Positions 8,265 to 16,710 of a DNA stretch of 64,000 bases are shown in pieces. The notes below the pieces were generated by a model, which was not told the DNA's origin, searched no databases, and was given only the letters and a program-made list of their open reading frames with translations. Source of the DNA: Acidisoma sp965199065. GTDB taxonomy: Bacteria; Pseudomonadota; Alphaproteobacteria; Acetobacterales; Acetobacteraceae. The first letter of the stretch is position 1. Each line of letters begins with the position of its first letter. The position numbers and the translations under genes were made by a program. The stretch lies in NCBI RefSeq assembly GCF_965199065.1, contig NZ_CBDAQN010000003.1:1-64000 (forward strand), written 5' to 3'.

Positions 8265-9265
8265 TTCAGGACCCCCGTAAGATCGCTCGGCGGGGTGGGG
8301 ATGTACGGATAGACCGCGGGATAAACCGGCGCGATGCCGTGCTTCACGCCCCAGAGATACCAATTATCGACGACGGTGCCGGTGAGCAGAATGCCGATGC
8401 CGCCGGTGAGCGGGCAGAGCACAGCGAACCACCACGCCCAACGGTGGATAGACTCGAAGGTCGCGTTGAAGCCCATTGTCCAGCGCCAGAAGATCGCGCC
8501 GCGCTCCGCGGCCGTGCCGCGATCCGTCACTAGCTCGAGCTCACGCTCGCCCCAATAGCGGCTGGTGGCCAGGATGGTGCCGCCATGCATCGCGAAGAGC
8601 AGCGTCGACCCATAGAGGAAGACGATCGAGAGCATGTGGAACGGGTTGTAATAGAGGTTGCCGGAGCGGATGGAGATCGACGCGGTCCAATCCAGATGAG
8701 GGAAGATGCCGAAGGGCACGCCCTCGCCCCACGACCCCATGAGCAGCGGCCGCAGAAAGCCGCAGACAAGATAGAGCCAGATGGCGGCGGCGAAGGCCCA
8801 GGCGACATGAGTTCCCAAACCGAGCGCGCGGGCACGACGATAGACCCGGAACCACCACAGGATGATCGAGGCGGTGAGGAAGAACCCAGCCATGAGCCAC
8901 CAGCCGCCTTGATTCAAGGGCGGAATGCGCAGACCCCAGGACGGCGCCGGCGGCTCCAGCCCGAGCCAGGGCAGCAGCCGGATGAATTGCACCGGGTCCC
9001 AGTTGACCGAGGCCAGCATGTTGAGGCCGATGATCTCGAAGGCGATGAAGCCGCAAACGATGGACATGAGGCCGCAAGTGCCGAGGTAGAACGGCCCGAC
9101 CTGGGCCGCCCCGATCAACCCCATCAGGTAGGAGTGGAACGGCTTAACGATCCGGTTCTCCTCGCCCCATTTAAGGGGCGCGCCCTCGTCCACCGGGCCG
9201 CGTATCTGAACGCGGTTGAAGATGTTCTGGTACTGTAAGCCGAATGCAGTGCGGTAATCGAACAT
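8261..9265 (-). CDS. pufM: Photosynthetic reaction centre M subunit
   Basis: A 334-residue five-helix membrane protein. Conserved landmarks are the special-pair ligand region NPFHMLSIVFLYGS, AMHGGTILA with an iron-site histidine, and ESIHRWAWW with another iron-ligand histidine. Together with PufL it holds the bacteriochlorophyll dimer, bacteriopheophytins, quinones and the non-haem iron. It lies between pufL (6-base gap) and pufC (4-base overlap). The C-terminal extension YPYIPTPPSDLTGVLK is longer than in Rhodobacter, as is usual for species with PufC. Confidence 0.97.
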   Translation of the reverse strand: MFDYRTAFGLQYQNIFNRVQIRGPVDEGAPLKWGEENRIVKPFHSYLMGLIGAAQVGPFYLGTCGLMSIVCGFIAFEIIGLNMLASVNWDPVQFIRLLPWLGLEPPAPSWGLRIPPLNQGGWWLMAGFFLTASIILWWFRVYRRARALGLGTHVAWAFAAAIWLYLVCGFLRPLLMGSWGEGVPFGIFPHLDWTASISIRSGNLYYNPFHMLSIVFLYGSTLLFAMHGGTILATSRYWGERELELVTDRGTAAERGAIFWRWTMGFNATFESIHRWAWWFAVLCPLTGGIGILLTGTVVDNWYLWGVKHGIAPVYPAVYPYIPTPPSDLTGVLK

Positions 9266-9271
9266 CGCGCT

Positions 9272-10096
9272 CTATCCCCAAATCGGGAGGTTAAGCCACC
9301 AGTTCCACCACTGCGGCCAGCCATGCGTCCACAACGGGCCGCTGATGACGATGCAGACGGCGCTCCACAAGCCGGCGTTCATGGCGCAGAACCAGCCTAG
9401 CCGATGAATGCCGAGCGGGCCGATCGAATAGACAATCAGATCGCGGAAGAAACTGTCTTCATAGCCGGACGGTTTGACCGGCTCGTCGCCGCCCGGATTG
9501 AGCGCGGAGAGGATCACGCCGCCATGCATCGAGAGGATGAGGGTGGTGGTGAAGAAGAACGTCACGGCGATCATGTGCGCCGGATTGTAGTGGAACTCGA
9601 GATGCTGGTAGCCGACGTTGCTGACCCAATCCAGATGGGCCATGATCCCGTACGGGAAGCCGTTGCCCCAGGCGCCGAGCATCACGGGACGGATGACCTC
9701 CAGTGTGATGTAGGCGACGATGGCACAGGCAAAGGCGATTGGCGTGTGCAGCCCCATGCCGAGCTTGCGCGCTATCTCGATCATGCGCAGGTCCCAGGAC
9801 ACGAAAGCACCGATGGCGCAGAAGGTGATCCATTGCCACAATCCGCCGCTCGCAAGCGGCGCGAAGCCCAGCCCGTATTTTAGATCCGGTGGCGGAATGT
9901 TGATCTGCCAGACATTCCAGGTGGGTCCGATCGCGGCGCCATAGACGATCAAGGCGGTGCCGATCACCGTGAAGAAGATCGTGGTGACGCCAAAAAAGCC
10001 GACGTAGAACGGTCCGACCCAGAAGTCGAACAGGTCCCCGCCTATCAGCGTACCGCCACGTATGCGGTACTTGTATTCGAAATTCATCATGGCCAT
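9272..10096 (-). CDS. pufL: Photosynthetic reaction centre L subunit
   Basis: A 274-residue five-helix subunit beginning MAMMNFEYKYRIRGGTLIGG, the conserved N-terminus. The upstream in-frame residues are not conserved, so the ATG at 10096 was chosen; a GGGGAG sequence lies 8 bases before it. The special-pair helix reads EFHYNPAHM. The first His is the residue named L168 in Rhodobacter, which is Glu in zinc-bacteriochlorophyll Acidiphilium. The second His is the special-pair ligand L173. THLDW of Rhodobacter is AHLDW here. This supports an ordinary Mg-bacteriochlorophyll reaction centre. Confidence 0.97.
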   Translation of the reverse strand: MAMMNFEYKYRIRGGTLIGGDLFDFWVGPFYVGFFGVTTIFFTVIGTALIVYGAAIGPTWNVWQINIPPPDLKYGLGFAPLASGGLWQWITFCAIGAFVSWDLRMIEIARKLGMGLHTPIAFACAIVAYITLEVIRPVMLGAWGNGFPYGIMAHLDWVSNVGYQHLEFHYNPAHMIAVTFFFTTTLILSMHGGVILSALNPGGDEPVKPSGYEDSFFRDLIVYSIGPLGIHRLGWFCAMNAGLWSAVCIVISGPLWTHGWPQWWNWWLNLPIWG

Positions 10097-10121
10097 TGAG
10101 GCGTCTCCCCGCTCCGTTGAA

Positions 10122-10139
10122 GACCGGCTCTCACCGGCC
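10122..10139 (-). other. Intercistronic mRNA hairpin between pufA and pufL
   Basis: Read on minus, GGCCGG-TGAGAG-CCGGTC folds into a 6-bp stem (one G-U pair) in the 60-base gap between pufA and pufL. Hairpins at this point in Rhodobacter protect the abundant pufBA transcript from decay and set the antenna to reaction-centre ratio. The same function here is inferred from position. Confidence 0.45.
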
Positions 10140-10156
10140 CCCAACAGAACCCATGT

Positions 10157-10360
10157 TCAGGGTGTTTTCGTACTTGGCATAGGCGTCATCTGCTGCACCT
10201 GGGACGGGCCGCCGTAGCGATCCGCGTTCGGGCCATCCAGCCAGTTGAAGCGGCTGGTGCTCAGCAGGATGAAGTGAATGACCAGAGCGAGGATCAGCAG
10301 GAACACGAACAGCGTCGTCAGCGTCCGCCGCGGGTCGAAGAGAATCCAGACGCGATACAT
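10157..10360 (-). CDS. pufA: Light-harvesting LH1 alpha polypeptide
   Basis: A 67-residue single-helix antenna protein. The cytoplasmic N-terminus MYRVWILFDPRRTLT is typical of LH1 alpha. The membrane helix spans about residues 13-33 with the bacteriochlorophyll-ligand His29, and RFNWLDG follows on the periplasmic side. It starts 12 bases after pufB and lies upstream of the pufL hairpin. Length and order (pufB-pufA-pufL) are as in other purple bacteria. Confidence 0.95.
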   Translation of the reverse strand: MYRVWILFDPRRTLTTLFVFLLILALVIHFILLSTSRFNWLDGPNADRYGGPSQVQQMTPMPSTKTP

Positions 10361-10372
10361 GGCGCCCTCCCC

Positions 10373-10627
10373 TCAGGTCAGCAGGACAGAAGCGGCATGG
10401 GTGCCCAGGGCCGCCAGGCCATGCAGTGCCGGATGATCCAGCAACATGCCGGTCTGATAGCCATGCACGCTGGGCAGCCAAGGCCGCCAGGCCCATGCCA
10501 GGATATGGGCAACGATCGCGATGCCCACGAAGATGAGGAAGCTGATGATGAAGATTCGGTTGAACTCCTTCGCCTCCCCCTCTGTCAGACCCGAGAGGGT
10601 CGACCGCCTTTCAAGATCGCTCGCCAT
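10373..10627 (-). CDS. pufB: Light-harvesting LH1 beta polypeptide with C-terminal extension
   Basis: An 84-residue antenna protein. The motif LSGLTEGEAKEFN at 11-23, the helix at about 24-46, His41 as bacteriochlorophyll ligand and WRPWLPS at 48-53 identify LH1 beta. Typical LH1 beta chains end soon after this last motif. Here some 30 more residues follow (about 54-84), with three further histidines and a weakly hydrophobic end (LAALGTHAASVLLT). The tail would lie on the periplasmic side of the ring. The gene starts 36 bases after bchZ, so the puf promoter, if separate, must lie inside bchZ. Confidence 0.94.
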   Translation of the reverse strand: MASDLERRSTLSGLTEGEAKEFNRIFIISFLIFVGIAIVAHILAWAWRPWLPSVHGYQTGMLLDHPALHGLAALGTHAASVLLT

Positions 10628-10663
10628 GGATTTGTCTCCTCATGAAGTCGGTTAAGTCGCTGG

Positions 10664-12145
10664 TCACGACATGGCCATCGCAGCCAGCGAGGCAGAAACG
10701 CGGGCAGCGGTGACGCACGGCTCCGCCTCACGCCGCGCATCTTTCTCGATCCGTTCGCGCAATTGCTTGGCGGCGGAAATGCGGATGAGGAACGGCTCGG
10801 TCTCAACATGATCGTCGAACAAGGCGCGCGCCTCCGGTTCCCAGACCGGAGGGGCGTCCTCGCCACGTGCCAGCGTCGGCTCAACCTGATCGAGGTCGCG
10901 ACCGAGCGGCAGCATGTTGAACAGCATGTCGAACAGGGCGTTGCAGAACTCCTGAACGAGGTAAGTGGCTCCGGCGTAGCCCATGAAGGGCGTGCCCGTG
11001 GCGCGACGGATGATCGCACCCGGAAACGAGGCCGGAATGTAGATCGAGCGCAGGCCGAGTTCGGCCGCGTAGATGCGCTCGTTGTTGGAGCCGAACAGCA
11101 CCACCGGCGGGCTCTTTTTCAGAGCCTCGCGCACGCCCTGGTTGTCCGGCTTAACGCCCGGACGGCGAGCATGCGCGAAGGTGCAGGGAATACCGAGCTC
11201 CTCGGTCAGGAACTGGCGGAGACCGTGCTCGTAGGTGGCGGTCGCAACGACGGCGAAACTGGCAGTCGCGAAGAAGTCCTGCGTCACGCTGCGCCACAGG
11301 TCCCAGACCGGCTTGATCGTCGCCTGCTTCTCGCGCTCGATGAAGGGCTCGGGATCGACGCCAACGATCTGCCCTAGCGCGCGGAGAAAATTCGTCGTCG
11401 CAAAAAGACCGATGGGCGCCTGCAGATAGGGCTTCCCCAGCTCCTCGCAAAGGAGGCGGCCGAACTCGCGGTAGAGGCAGACATTGGCGACGGCGTCCGC
11501 GAGCTTTGGCGTGTCATCGAGATGCGCGCCCATCGGATAGACGAGGTTGACCTCGCAGCCGATGCCCTCGACAAGACGACGGATCTCGGCGAGGTCCGAC
11601 GGCATGTTGAAGGTGCCGTGGATGGCGCCGATTATGTTGACGAGCGGCTTCTTCGGGGCGCCGGACGCGACCGCGTTCGGATCCTTGGAGTTCTTGGTGA
11701 CGCGGACGCCCTTGGCCGCCTTCTTGCCGCCGAACTGGTTATAGAGCCAGAACAACGCACGGTCGGCGCACTGCCACTGGTCCTCGTCGATCGTGCGCGG
11801 GATGAAGCGGAGCAGCCCGGACCCTTCCGGCGTGACGCCGCCGCCGATCATCTCGGCGATGCTGCCGGTGACGACGACGCCCGGCATACGCCGGTCGCCG
11901 ACGCTGTTCGCCTGTTTCATCGACTCTTCGGTGCCGTCGCGTGACAGCTGGTCCTCGGAAAGGCCCGTCACCGAGATTGGCAACTCATGCGGCGGAAGCG
12001 CGTCCGTGTAATGCAGCACGGCGGTGACGGGCAGGTTCTCGCAGCCGACCGGACCGTCGATGATGACGCGCAGGCCACGGAGGGCTGAGAATACGTAGAC
12101 CGCGCCCCAATAGCCGCCGGCGCGATCATGATCGATGACCAACAT
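10664..12145 (-). CDS. bchZ: Chlorophyllide a reductase subunit BchZ
   Basis: A 493-residue nitrogenase-like catalytic subunit. With BchY it forms the heterotetramer that reduces ring B of chlorophyllide a to 3-vinyl-bacteriochlorophyllide a. The N-terminus MLVIDHDRAGGYWGAVYVFSA and the Fe-S ligand region GPVGCENLPV are diagnostic. It starts two bases after the bchY stop codon and precedes pufB. Full length. Confidence 0.97.
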   Translation of the reverse strand: MLVIDHDRAGGYWGAVYVFSALRGLRVIIDGPVGCENLPVTAVLHYTDALPPHELPISVTGLSEDQLSRDGTEESMKQANSVGDRRMPGVVVTGSIAEMIGGGVTPEGSGLLRFIPRTIDEDQWQCADRALFWLYNQFGGKKAAKGVRVTKNSKDPNAVASGAPKKPLVNIIGAIHGTFNMPSDLAEIRRLVEGIGCEVNLVYPMGAHLDDTPKLADAVANVCLYREFGRLLCEELGKPYLQAPIGLFATTNFLRALGQIVGVDPEPFIEREKQATIKPVWDLWRSVTQDFFATASFAVVATATYEHGLRQFLTEELGIPCTFAHARRPGVKPDNQGVREALKKSPPVVLFGSNNERIYAAELGLRSIYIPASFPGAIIRRATGTPFMGYAGATYLVQEFCNALFDMLFNMLPLGRDLDQVEPTLARGEDAPPVWEPEARALFDDHVETEPFLIRISAAKQLRERIEKDARREAEPCVTAARVSASLAAMAMS

Positions 12146-12147
12146 GC

Positions 12148-13611
12148 TCAGGTCCCCATCGAAGCGGCGAGGCTGTTGATCTTGACCGGCTCAGCCGGTG
12201 CCGCGACCGGTGCTGCCTCGGGCGCGGTGCCGAAGAAGCTCACCATGCGAGCGAAGCGGTCCCGACCGCGGGTCTGCGCGGCAATCGAGCTTGCGAGCGC
12301 GGCGGCGCCAGGAATGCCGAACAACGGCCTAGAGGACATGATGTTTGTGAAGTACACAGCGGGGATGCCGTTCTCCTTGGCCTTCTGCACAACGGGCGTC
12401 GTGCCGATGGCGAGGTCGGGCTTGACCTCCTTCATCGCCGCGAGGTCCTGCTCCAGCGAGGCGCGGAACTGCACGTGGGCTCCGTGCGCGATCAACCAGG
12501 CACGGTCGTCCTCGTTCCAGGCTGTGCGCGGACAGGCTGTGCCGACATAAGGCACCTCGGCCCCGGCCTCGATCAGCAGACGAGCCACCAGAAGTTCGGA
12601 GCCCTCGTAGCCGGAGACGTTGATGCGCGCATCGATCCGGTTCGCCGCGAGCACGCCGCGCAACGCCGGCAAAGATGCTTGATGCGCCGCCTCGATGCGG
12701 CTGCCAGGCAAACCCGCCGCACGGCCAACGGCCGTCAGCCAGGCATCCGTGCCCTCGACACCGACGGGCCCGGAACCGACGACCGGGCGACCTGCCGCCT
12801 CGAACTCGCGGATGGAAGCCGTGTAGAAGGGATGCACCGCCGCCGCCACGTCGCAGTCGAGCGCGCCGTAGAGGTCCCGCCATTCGCGCGCCGGGATGCT
12901 CGGCGCAACGCCGAGACCCATCGGGGCGAGCAGGCCGCCGATGCTCATCGGGTCGGCGGGGAACAACTCGCCGATGAGGGCGACGGTGGGCAGCGCGCTT
13001 GCCGGACCACGGGGCCGTGCCACGGGACCGGCCTCGATCTCGGAACGCGCGGCGCGCAGCATCGCCCCCGCCAGCACGTCCTTAGCCTCGGCATGGGTCG
13101 GCACGCCGAAGCCCGGCACATCGATGCCGATGATGCGCACGCCGTCGATCTGTTTCGGCAACAGGTCGAGCGGCACACCAGAAGCGGTGGGGACGCAGAG
13201 GTTGATGATGACGACAGCGTCGTAATCCGCCGGCTTGGCAGTCTCGAATACGGCCTCGCGGATGTCCTCGTAGAGTTGACCGCGCACGAGCGTCTCGGAG
13301 TTGAACGGCACATAGCCGACGCTGCGACGCGCACCGTAGAAGCGCGAGGTGAAGGTCAGGCCATAGACGCAGCAGGCGGAGCCGCAGAGGATCGTCGCCA
13401 CCCGGCGCATCCGCAGGCCGACGCGCAAGCTGCCGAAGGCCGGGCACATCGATTGCGGCTGGTCATGCGGCCCGCGCGGATAATCCGCGATCAAGCGCTC
13501 CAGCACTTCACCTTTGCCGGCGGCGGTGGCGGCGGCGAGCATCGTCTCCCGCCCGCCATGGCAGCCGCTCCCGGTGTCGGGCGGAATTGTCGGCGTTTGC
13601 ATGCCGTCCAT
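12148..13611 (-). CDS. bchY: Chlorophyllide a reductase subunit BchY
   Basis: A 487-residue partner of BchZ in the membrane-associated chlorophyllide oxidoreductase. Cysteines near the N-terminus (SMCPAFGSLRV and LCGSACCVYGLTFTSRFYGARR) match the Fe-S cluster and signature region of BchY. It sits between bchX (2-base gap) and bchZ in the canonical bchCXYZ order. Codon usage is the same as its neighbours. Confidence 0.97.
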   Translation of the reverse strand: MDGMQTPTIPPDTGSGCHGGRETMLAAATAAGKGEVLERLIADYPRGPHDQPQSMCPAFGSLRVGLRMRRVATILCGSACCVYGLTFTSRFYGARRSVGYVPFNSETLVRGQLYEDIREAVFETAKPADYDAVVIINLCVPTASGVPLDLLPKQIDGVRIIGIDVPGFGVPTHAEAKDVLAGAMLRAARSEIEAGPVARPRGPASALPTVALIGELFPADPMSIGGLLAPMGLGVAPSIPAREWRDLYGALDCDVAAAVHPFYTASIREFEAAGRPVVGSGPVGVEGTDAWLTAVGRAAGLPGSRIEAAHQASLPALRGVLAANRIDARINVSGYEGSELLVARLLIEAGAEVPYVGTACPRTAWNEDDRAWLIAHGAHVQFRASLEQDLAAMKEVKPDLAIGTTPVVQKAKENGIPAVYFTNIMSSRPLFGIPGAAALASSIAAQTRGRDRFARMVSFFGTAPEAAPVAAPAEPVKINSLAASMGT

Positions 13612-13613
13612 GA

Positions 13614-14525
13614 TCAGACGCCCTCGTAGACAACTTCGAGCGACGGACGGGCGGCGGCCGCCGCGAGCCCGCCCATATCCTCCATCGTCGCCGGAAGGAG
13701 CGTCACGCCGCGGCCGACCGCCTCGCCTTTGAACAGCGCGAGCAGCCCATCCTGCGTCAGCGGGTTCGGCCGGCGCGGCGGTGCGATCGCCACTTCCTGC
13801 GCGAGCGCCGAGAACATCGGCTCCCAGCGAGAACCCTTGCTGCCGACGATTTCGTAGTTGGCGCTCTTGCGGCGGATGTCGTCATGCGCGGGGATCGCTG
13901 CGAGCACGGGAATGCCGACGGCGTCGGCAAAGGCCTGCGCCTCACCCGTGCCATCGTCCTTGTTGATGACGAGACCGGCCACCCCAACATTACCGCCGAG
14001 CTTGGCGAAGTAGTCGACCGCCGAGCAGACGTTGTTGGCGACGTAGAGAGATTGCAGATCGTTGGAGCCGACAACGATGACCTTCTGGCACATGTCGCGG
14101 GCGATCGGCAGGCCGAAGCCGCCGCAGACCACGTCGCCCAGGAAGTCGAGCAGCACGTAGTCGAAGCCCCATTCGTGGAAGCCGAGTTTCTCGAGCAGCT
14201 CGAAACCGTGGATGATGCCGCGCCCGCCGCATCCGCGACCGACTTCGGGGCCGCCCAGCTCCATGGCGAAGACGCCGTCTCGCTTGAAGCAGACATCGCC
14301 AATCGAAACCTTCTCGCCGGCGGCCTTCTTCCGCGACGACGTCTCGATGATCGTCGGGCAGGACCGTCCGCCAAAGAGCAGCGACGTGGTGTCGCTTTTC
14401 GGATCACAGCCGATGAGCAGCACCTTCTTGCCCTGCTCGGACATCGTGTAGGAGAGGTTGGCGAGCGTGAAGCTCTTGCCGATACCGCCCTTGCCGTAGA
14501 TGGCGATAATTTGGGTTTCGGTCAT
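13614..14525 (-). CDS. bchX: Chlorophyllide a reductase iron protein BchX
   Basis: A 303-residue NifH-like ATPase that delivers electrons to BchYZ. The P-loop GKGGIGKS is at residues 11-18. The 4Fe-4S ligands lie in GRGCGGRGI and DVVCGGFGLP, and the nucleotide switch region in GCDPKSDTT. It lacks the roughly 30-residue N-terminal tail present in Rhodobacter BchX. The ATG overlaps the bchC stop codon (ATGA), which supports this shorter start. Confidence 0.97.
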   Translation of the reverse strand: MTETQIIAIYGKGGIGKSFTLANLSYTMSEQGKKVLLIGCDPKSDTTSLLFGGRSCPTIIETSSRKKAAGEKVSIGDVCFKRDGVFAMELGGPEVGRGCGGRGIIHGFELLEKLGFHEWGFDYVLLDFLGDVVCGGFGLPIARDMCQKVIVVGSNDLQSLYVANNVCSAVDYFAKLGGNVGVAGLVINKDDGTGEAQAFADAVGIPVLAAIPAHDDIRRKSANYEIVGSKGSRWEPMFSALAQEVAIAPPRRPNPLTQDGLLALFKGEAVGRGVTLLPATMEDMGGLAAAAARPSLEVVYEGV

Positions 14526-15448
14526 GACAGGCTTCTCCAGTCCATGATCATTTTCAGGCAGTCGGGATCGCCGAATGCTGTGGTGTAGGCGGCTTCCGCC
14601 TCGGCAGCCGGGCTCCGATGCGTGATCAGGCCGTCGAGCGACAACGCACCCGAACCGATCAGCGTCTGCACCGCCGCAAGGTCATTAGGCCGGAATTCAG
14701 CGGCGATCCGGAACCGCGCCTCCCGCATGAAGGCGGGCGGGAAGGTGAAACTGAGCGGCGCGTGGTAAAATCCGGCGAGCACGATCTCGCCGCCGCGCGC
14801 CAGCCGCGTCACCAGCGTGTCGAGAATCGCGTGGTCGCCGCTTGCGTCATAAATTGTGCCGTAGTCGCGTCGGTCGTCATCTTCCTGTGCGATGACGGAA
14901 GTGCCGACGCGGCGGCAGGCCTGACTTTCCCAGATGGTCGGCGCCGGATGCCCGAGTGCCACGGTCACGCGCGACAAAAGACGACCCAGCACGCCATTGC
15001 CGACAACGAGTTCAGGTGGCCTCGCATCCGACAGCGCGTGATAGGCGGTGGCGGCCAGCGAAAGCAGCGCGCCGCGTTCGCCGAGATCGGCATGGATGGC
15101 GGAGACGCGAACGCCGGGCACCACCAGCCGCGCCGCAGCGCCGCCGAACAGGCCGCGAACCTCGGTGAAGCAGCGGGCACCAGGGACGAACACGAACTCG
15201 CCGCCGCGCAGGCCAGACTTTGCGCCGGCATCGATGACGCGGCCTACCGACTCGTAGCCCGGCACCAGCGGGTAGCCCATGCCGGGGAACGGCGGCATCC
15301 GGCCTGACCACAAAAGGCGCTCGGTGCCGGCGCTGATGCTGGTCCACTGGATATCGACGACGACATCCTCAGGCCCGGGCTCCGTCAGCGTGACGGTGCG
15401 AAGCGCTGCCTGACCTGGACCATCCATTACTACGGCAACCGTCTGCAT
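14522..15448 (-). CDS. bchC: Bacteriochlorophyllide a dehydrogenase BchC
   Basis: A 308-residue medium-chain dehydrogenase-like enzyme that oxidises the 3-hydroxyethyl group in the last ring-modification step. The start MQTVAVVMDGPGQ matches other BchC proteins and has AGGGGTGA about nine bases upstream; in-frame codons further upstream belong to the promoter region. SISAGTERLLWSGRMPPFPGMGYPLVPGYE is split here as SISAGTERLLWSGRMP and PGMGYPLVPGYE, the family hallmark. It begins the bchCXYZ-puf block, and a PpsR-type site lies 58 bases upstream. Confidence 0.96.
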   Translation of the reverse strand: MQTVAVVMDGPGQAALRTVTLTEPGPEDVVVDIQWTSISAGTERLLWSGRMPPFPGMGYPLVPGYESVGRVIDAGAKSGLRGGEFVFVPGARCFTEVRGLFGGAAARLVVPGVRVSAIHADLGERGALLSLAATAYHALSDARPPELVVGNGVLGRLLSRVTVALGHPAPTIWESQACRRVGTSVIAQEDDDRRDYGTIYDASGDHAILDTLVTRLARGGEIVLAGFYHAPLSFTFPPAFMREARFRIAAEFRPNDLAAVQTLIGSGALSLDGLITHRSPAAEAEAAYTTAFGDPDCLKMIMDWRSLS

Positions 15449-15505
15449 GGTCGCTGTCACCCCTGAGCGCGGCCCGCGAATCTCTCGCTTCGGCCATTCA
15501 TTGGG

Positions 15506-15523
15506 TGTCACGTTAGCATTACA
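15506..15523 (-). promoter_or_regulatory. PpsR/CrtJ-type operator upstream of bchC
   Basis: TGT-N12-ACA occurs exactly here (TGT 15506-15508, ACA 15521-15523). This is the consensus bound by the redox and light repressor PpsR/CrtJ. It overlaps the -10 element of the predicted bchC promoter, so repressor binding would block bchCXYZ-puf transcription in air. No ppsR gene lies in this window. Confidence 0.7.
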
Positions 15524-15537
15524 CTCTAGAGAGTCAA
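15510..15537 (-). promoter_or_regulatory. Predicted sigma-70 promoter of bchC
   Basis: On minus, TTGACT (15532-15537), a 16-base spacer, and TAACGT (15510-15515) form a reasonable -35/-10 pair 62 bases upstream of the bchC ATG. It lies in the only sizeable gap (122 bases) of the minus-strand block, between crtF and bchC. Confidence 0.55.
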
Positions 15538-15570
15538 CTGAAATGGACACTCCATGATTTGAGTTCGATG

Positions 15571-16710
15571 TCATTGCGCGACCATGACGCGTGCGACCAT
15601 CGGCATCCGGCCACGCAGCAGACGCGTGCGCGAAAAGCCAGCGTCAGACAGCATCTGTTTGATCCGCTCGGGCGTTCTGGCGCGGCCGCCACCCATTGCG
15701 AGGAAGTAGAAGCCGAAGTAGGCGCCCCCCACCGGCTCGGCCCCGCGCGTCCCCGCCATAGGCTCGGCAACGACCAGTGTGCCTCCCTGCGGCAACGCCT
15801 GGCGGATGGCGCGTAGCAATACGAGCGCGACATCGTCCTCATGGTCGTGAAGCACACGCACGAGGCTCACCACATCGGCGCCGCTCGGTAGCTCGTCAGC
15901 GGTGAAATCGCCGCCGACCACGTTGCAGCGACCGGCGACCGGCGACGCCGCCAGGGCCTCACGCGCGATGTTCGCGACGGACGGCAGGTCGAACAACGTC
16001 AACCGCAGATCAGGCGCTTGGGCGCCAGCGGCCATGATAAACGCGCCGCTGCCGCCGCCGACATCCAGAAGGTGCCGATGGCGGCGCAGCGGATATGACC
16101 CGAGAACCTCCTCCGCAACGAACTGCTGGCTCACCGCCATAAGCGCAGAATAGCCGTCGGGCGTTGCCGCTCCCTCGCCCGCCCCTTTGGCGTAGGGCCA
16201 GTAGTTGGCGAGCGCCGTCTGCGCGGTCTCGCCCCGCAGCAGCCCGACCGGATCGCGCAGATCGTCGTAGAGCAGACCGTGGTGCTCGATCATCGCAGTC
16301 ACACCTGGATTGTCGATCAGCGCCGCCCCGAGCGAGCCCAATCCATAGAGCGTCCGCCCACCGGCATCCTGCCCGCGCAGCGCCAGCAGCCGGAGCGAGG
16401 CCGCAGCGACGAGCAGCCGCTCCGTCGCGGGCTCTGGCATCTCGAGTTCGAGCGCGAGAGCGGCGGTGGAACGCGGCCCCGCCATCAGCCGCTCCGGCAG
16501 ACGCAGCCGGACGACCGCCAGCAGCACCTGCGAGTAGACGAAGCCGGCGCAGAGATCGAAGAGCGCCCGCGCCTGTCGCCGGGCAACCGGGCGCGTTAGC
16601 GGAAACGCACCGGCGGCACGACGAAAGCCCTCCGTCGCCTGCAGGCGCGCGATCCGGTCGCGCGCCCAGGCGGTGAGCGAGGTCGTCATCGGGGTGGCCA
16701 GCATCCTCAT
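15571..16710 (-). CDS. crtF: Hydroxyneurosporene O-methyltransferase CrtF
   Basis: A 379-residue S-adenosylmethionine-dependent methyltransferase that methylates the tertiary hydroxyl made by CrtC. The SAM-binding motif LLDVGGGSGAFIMAA is near residue 214, and the family motif RVLHDHEDDVAL near 289. The ATG overlaps the crtE stop codon (ATGA), so crtE and crtF are coupled. MTTSLT seven residues in is an alternative start. The N-terminal region ARALFDLCAGFVYSQ is typical of CrtF. Confidence 0.94.
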   Translation of the reverse strand: MRMLATPMTTSLTAWARDRIARLQATEGFRRAAGAFPLTRPVARRQARALFDLCAGFVYSQVLLAVVRLRLPERLMAGPRSTAALALELEMPEPATERLLVAAASLRLLALRGQDAGGRTLYGLGSLGAALIDNPGVTAMIEHHGLLYDDLRDPVGLLRGETAQTALANYWPYAKGAGEGAATPDGYSALMAVSQQFVAEEVLGSYPLRRHRHLLDVGGGSGAFIMAAGAQAPDLRLTLFDLPSVANIAREALAASPVAGRCNVVGGDFTADELPSGADVVSLVRVLHDHEDDVALVLLRAIRQALPQGGTLVVAEPMAGTRGAEPVGGAYFGFYFLAMGGGRARTPERIKQMLSDAGFSRTRLLRGRMPMVARVMVAQ

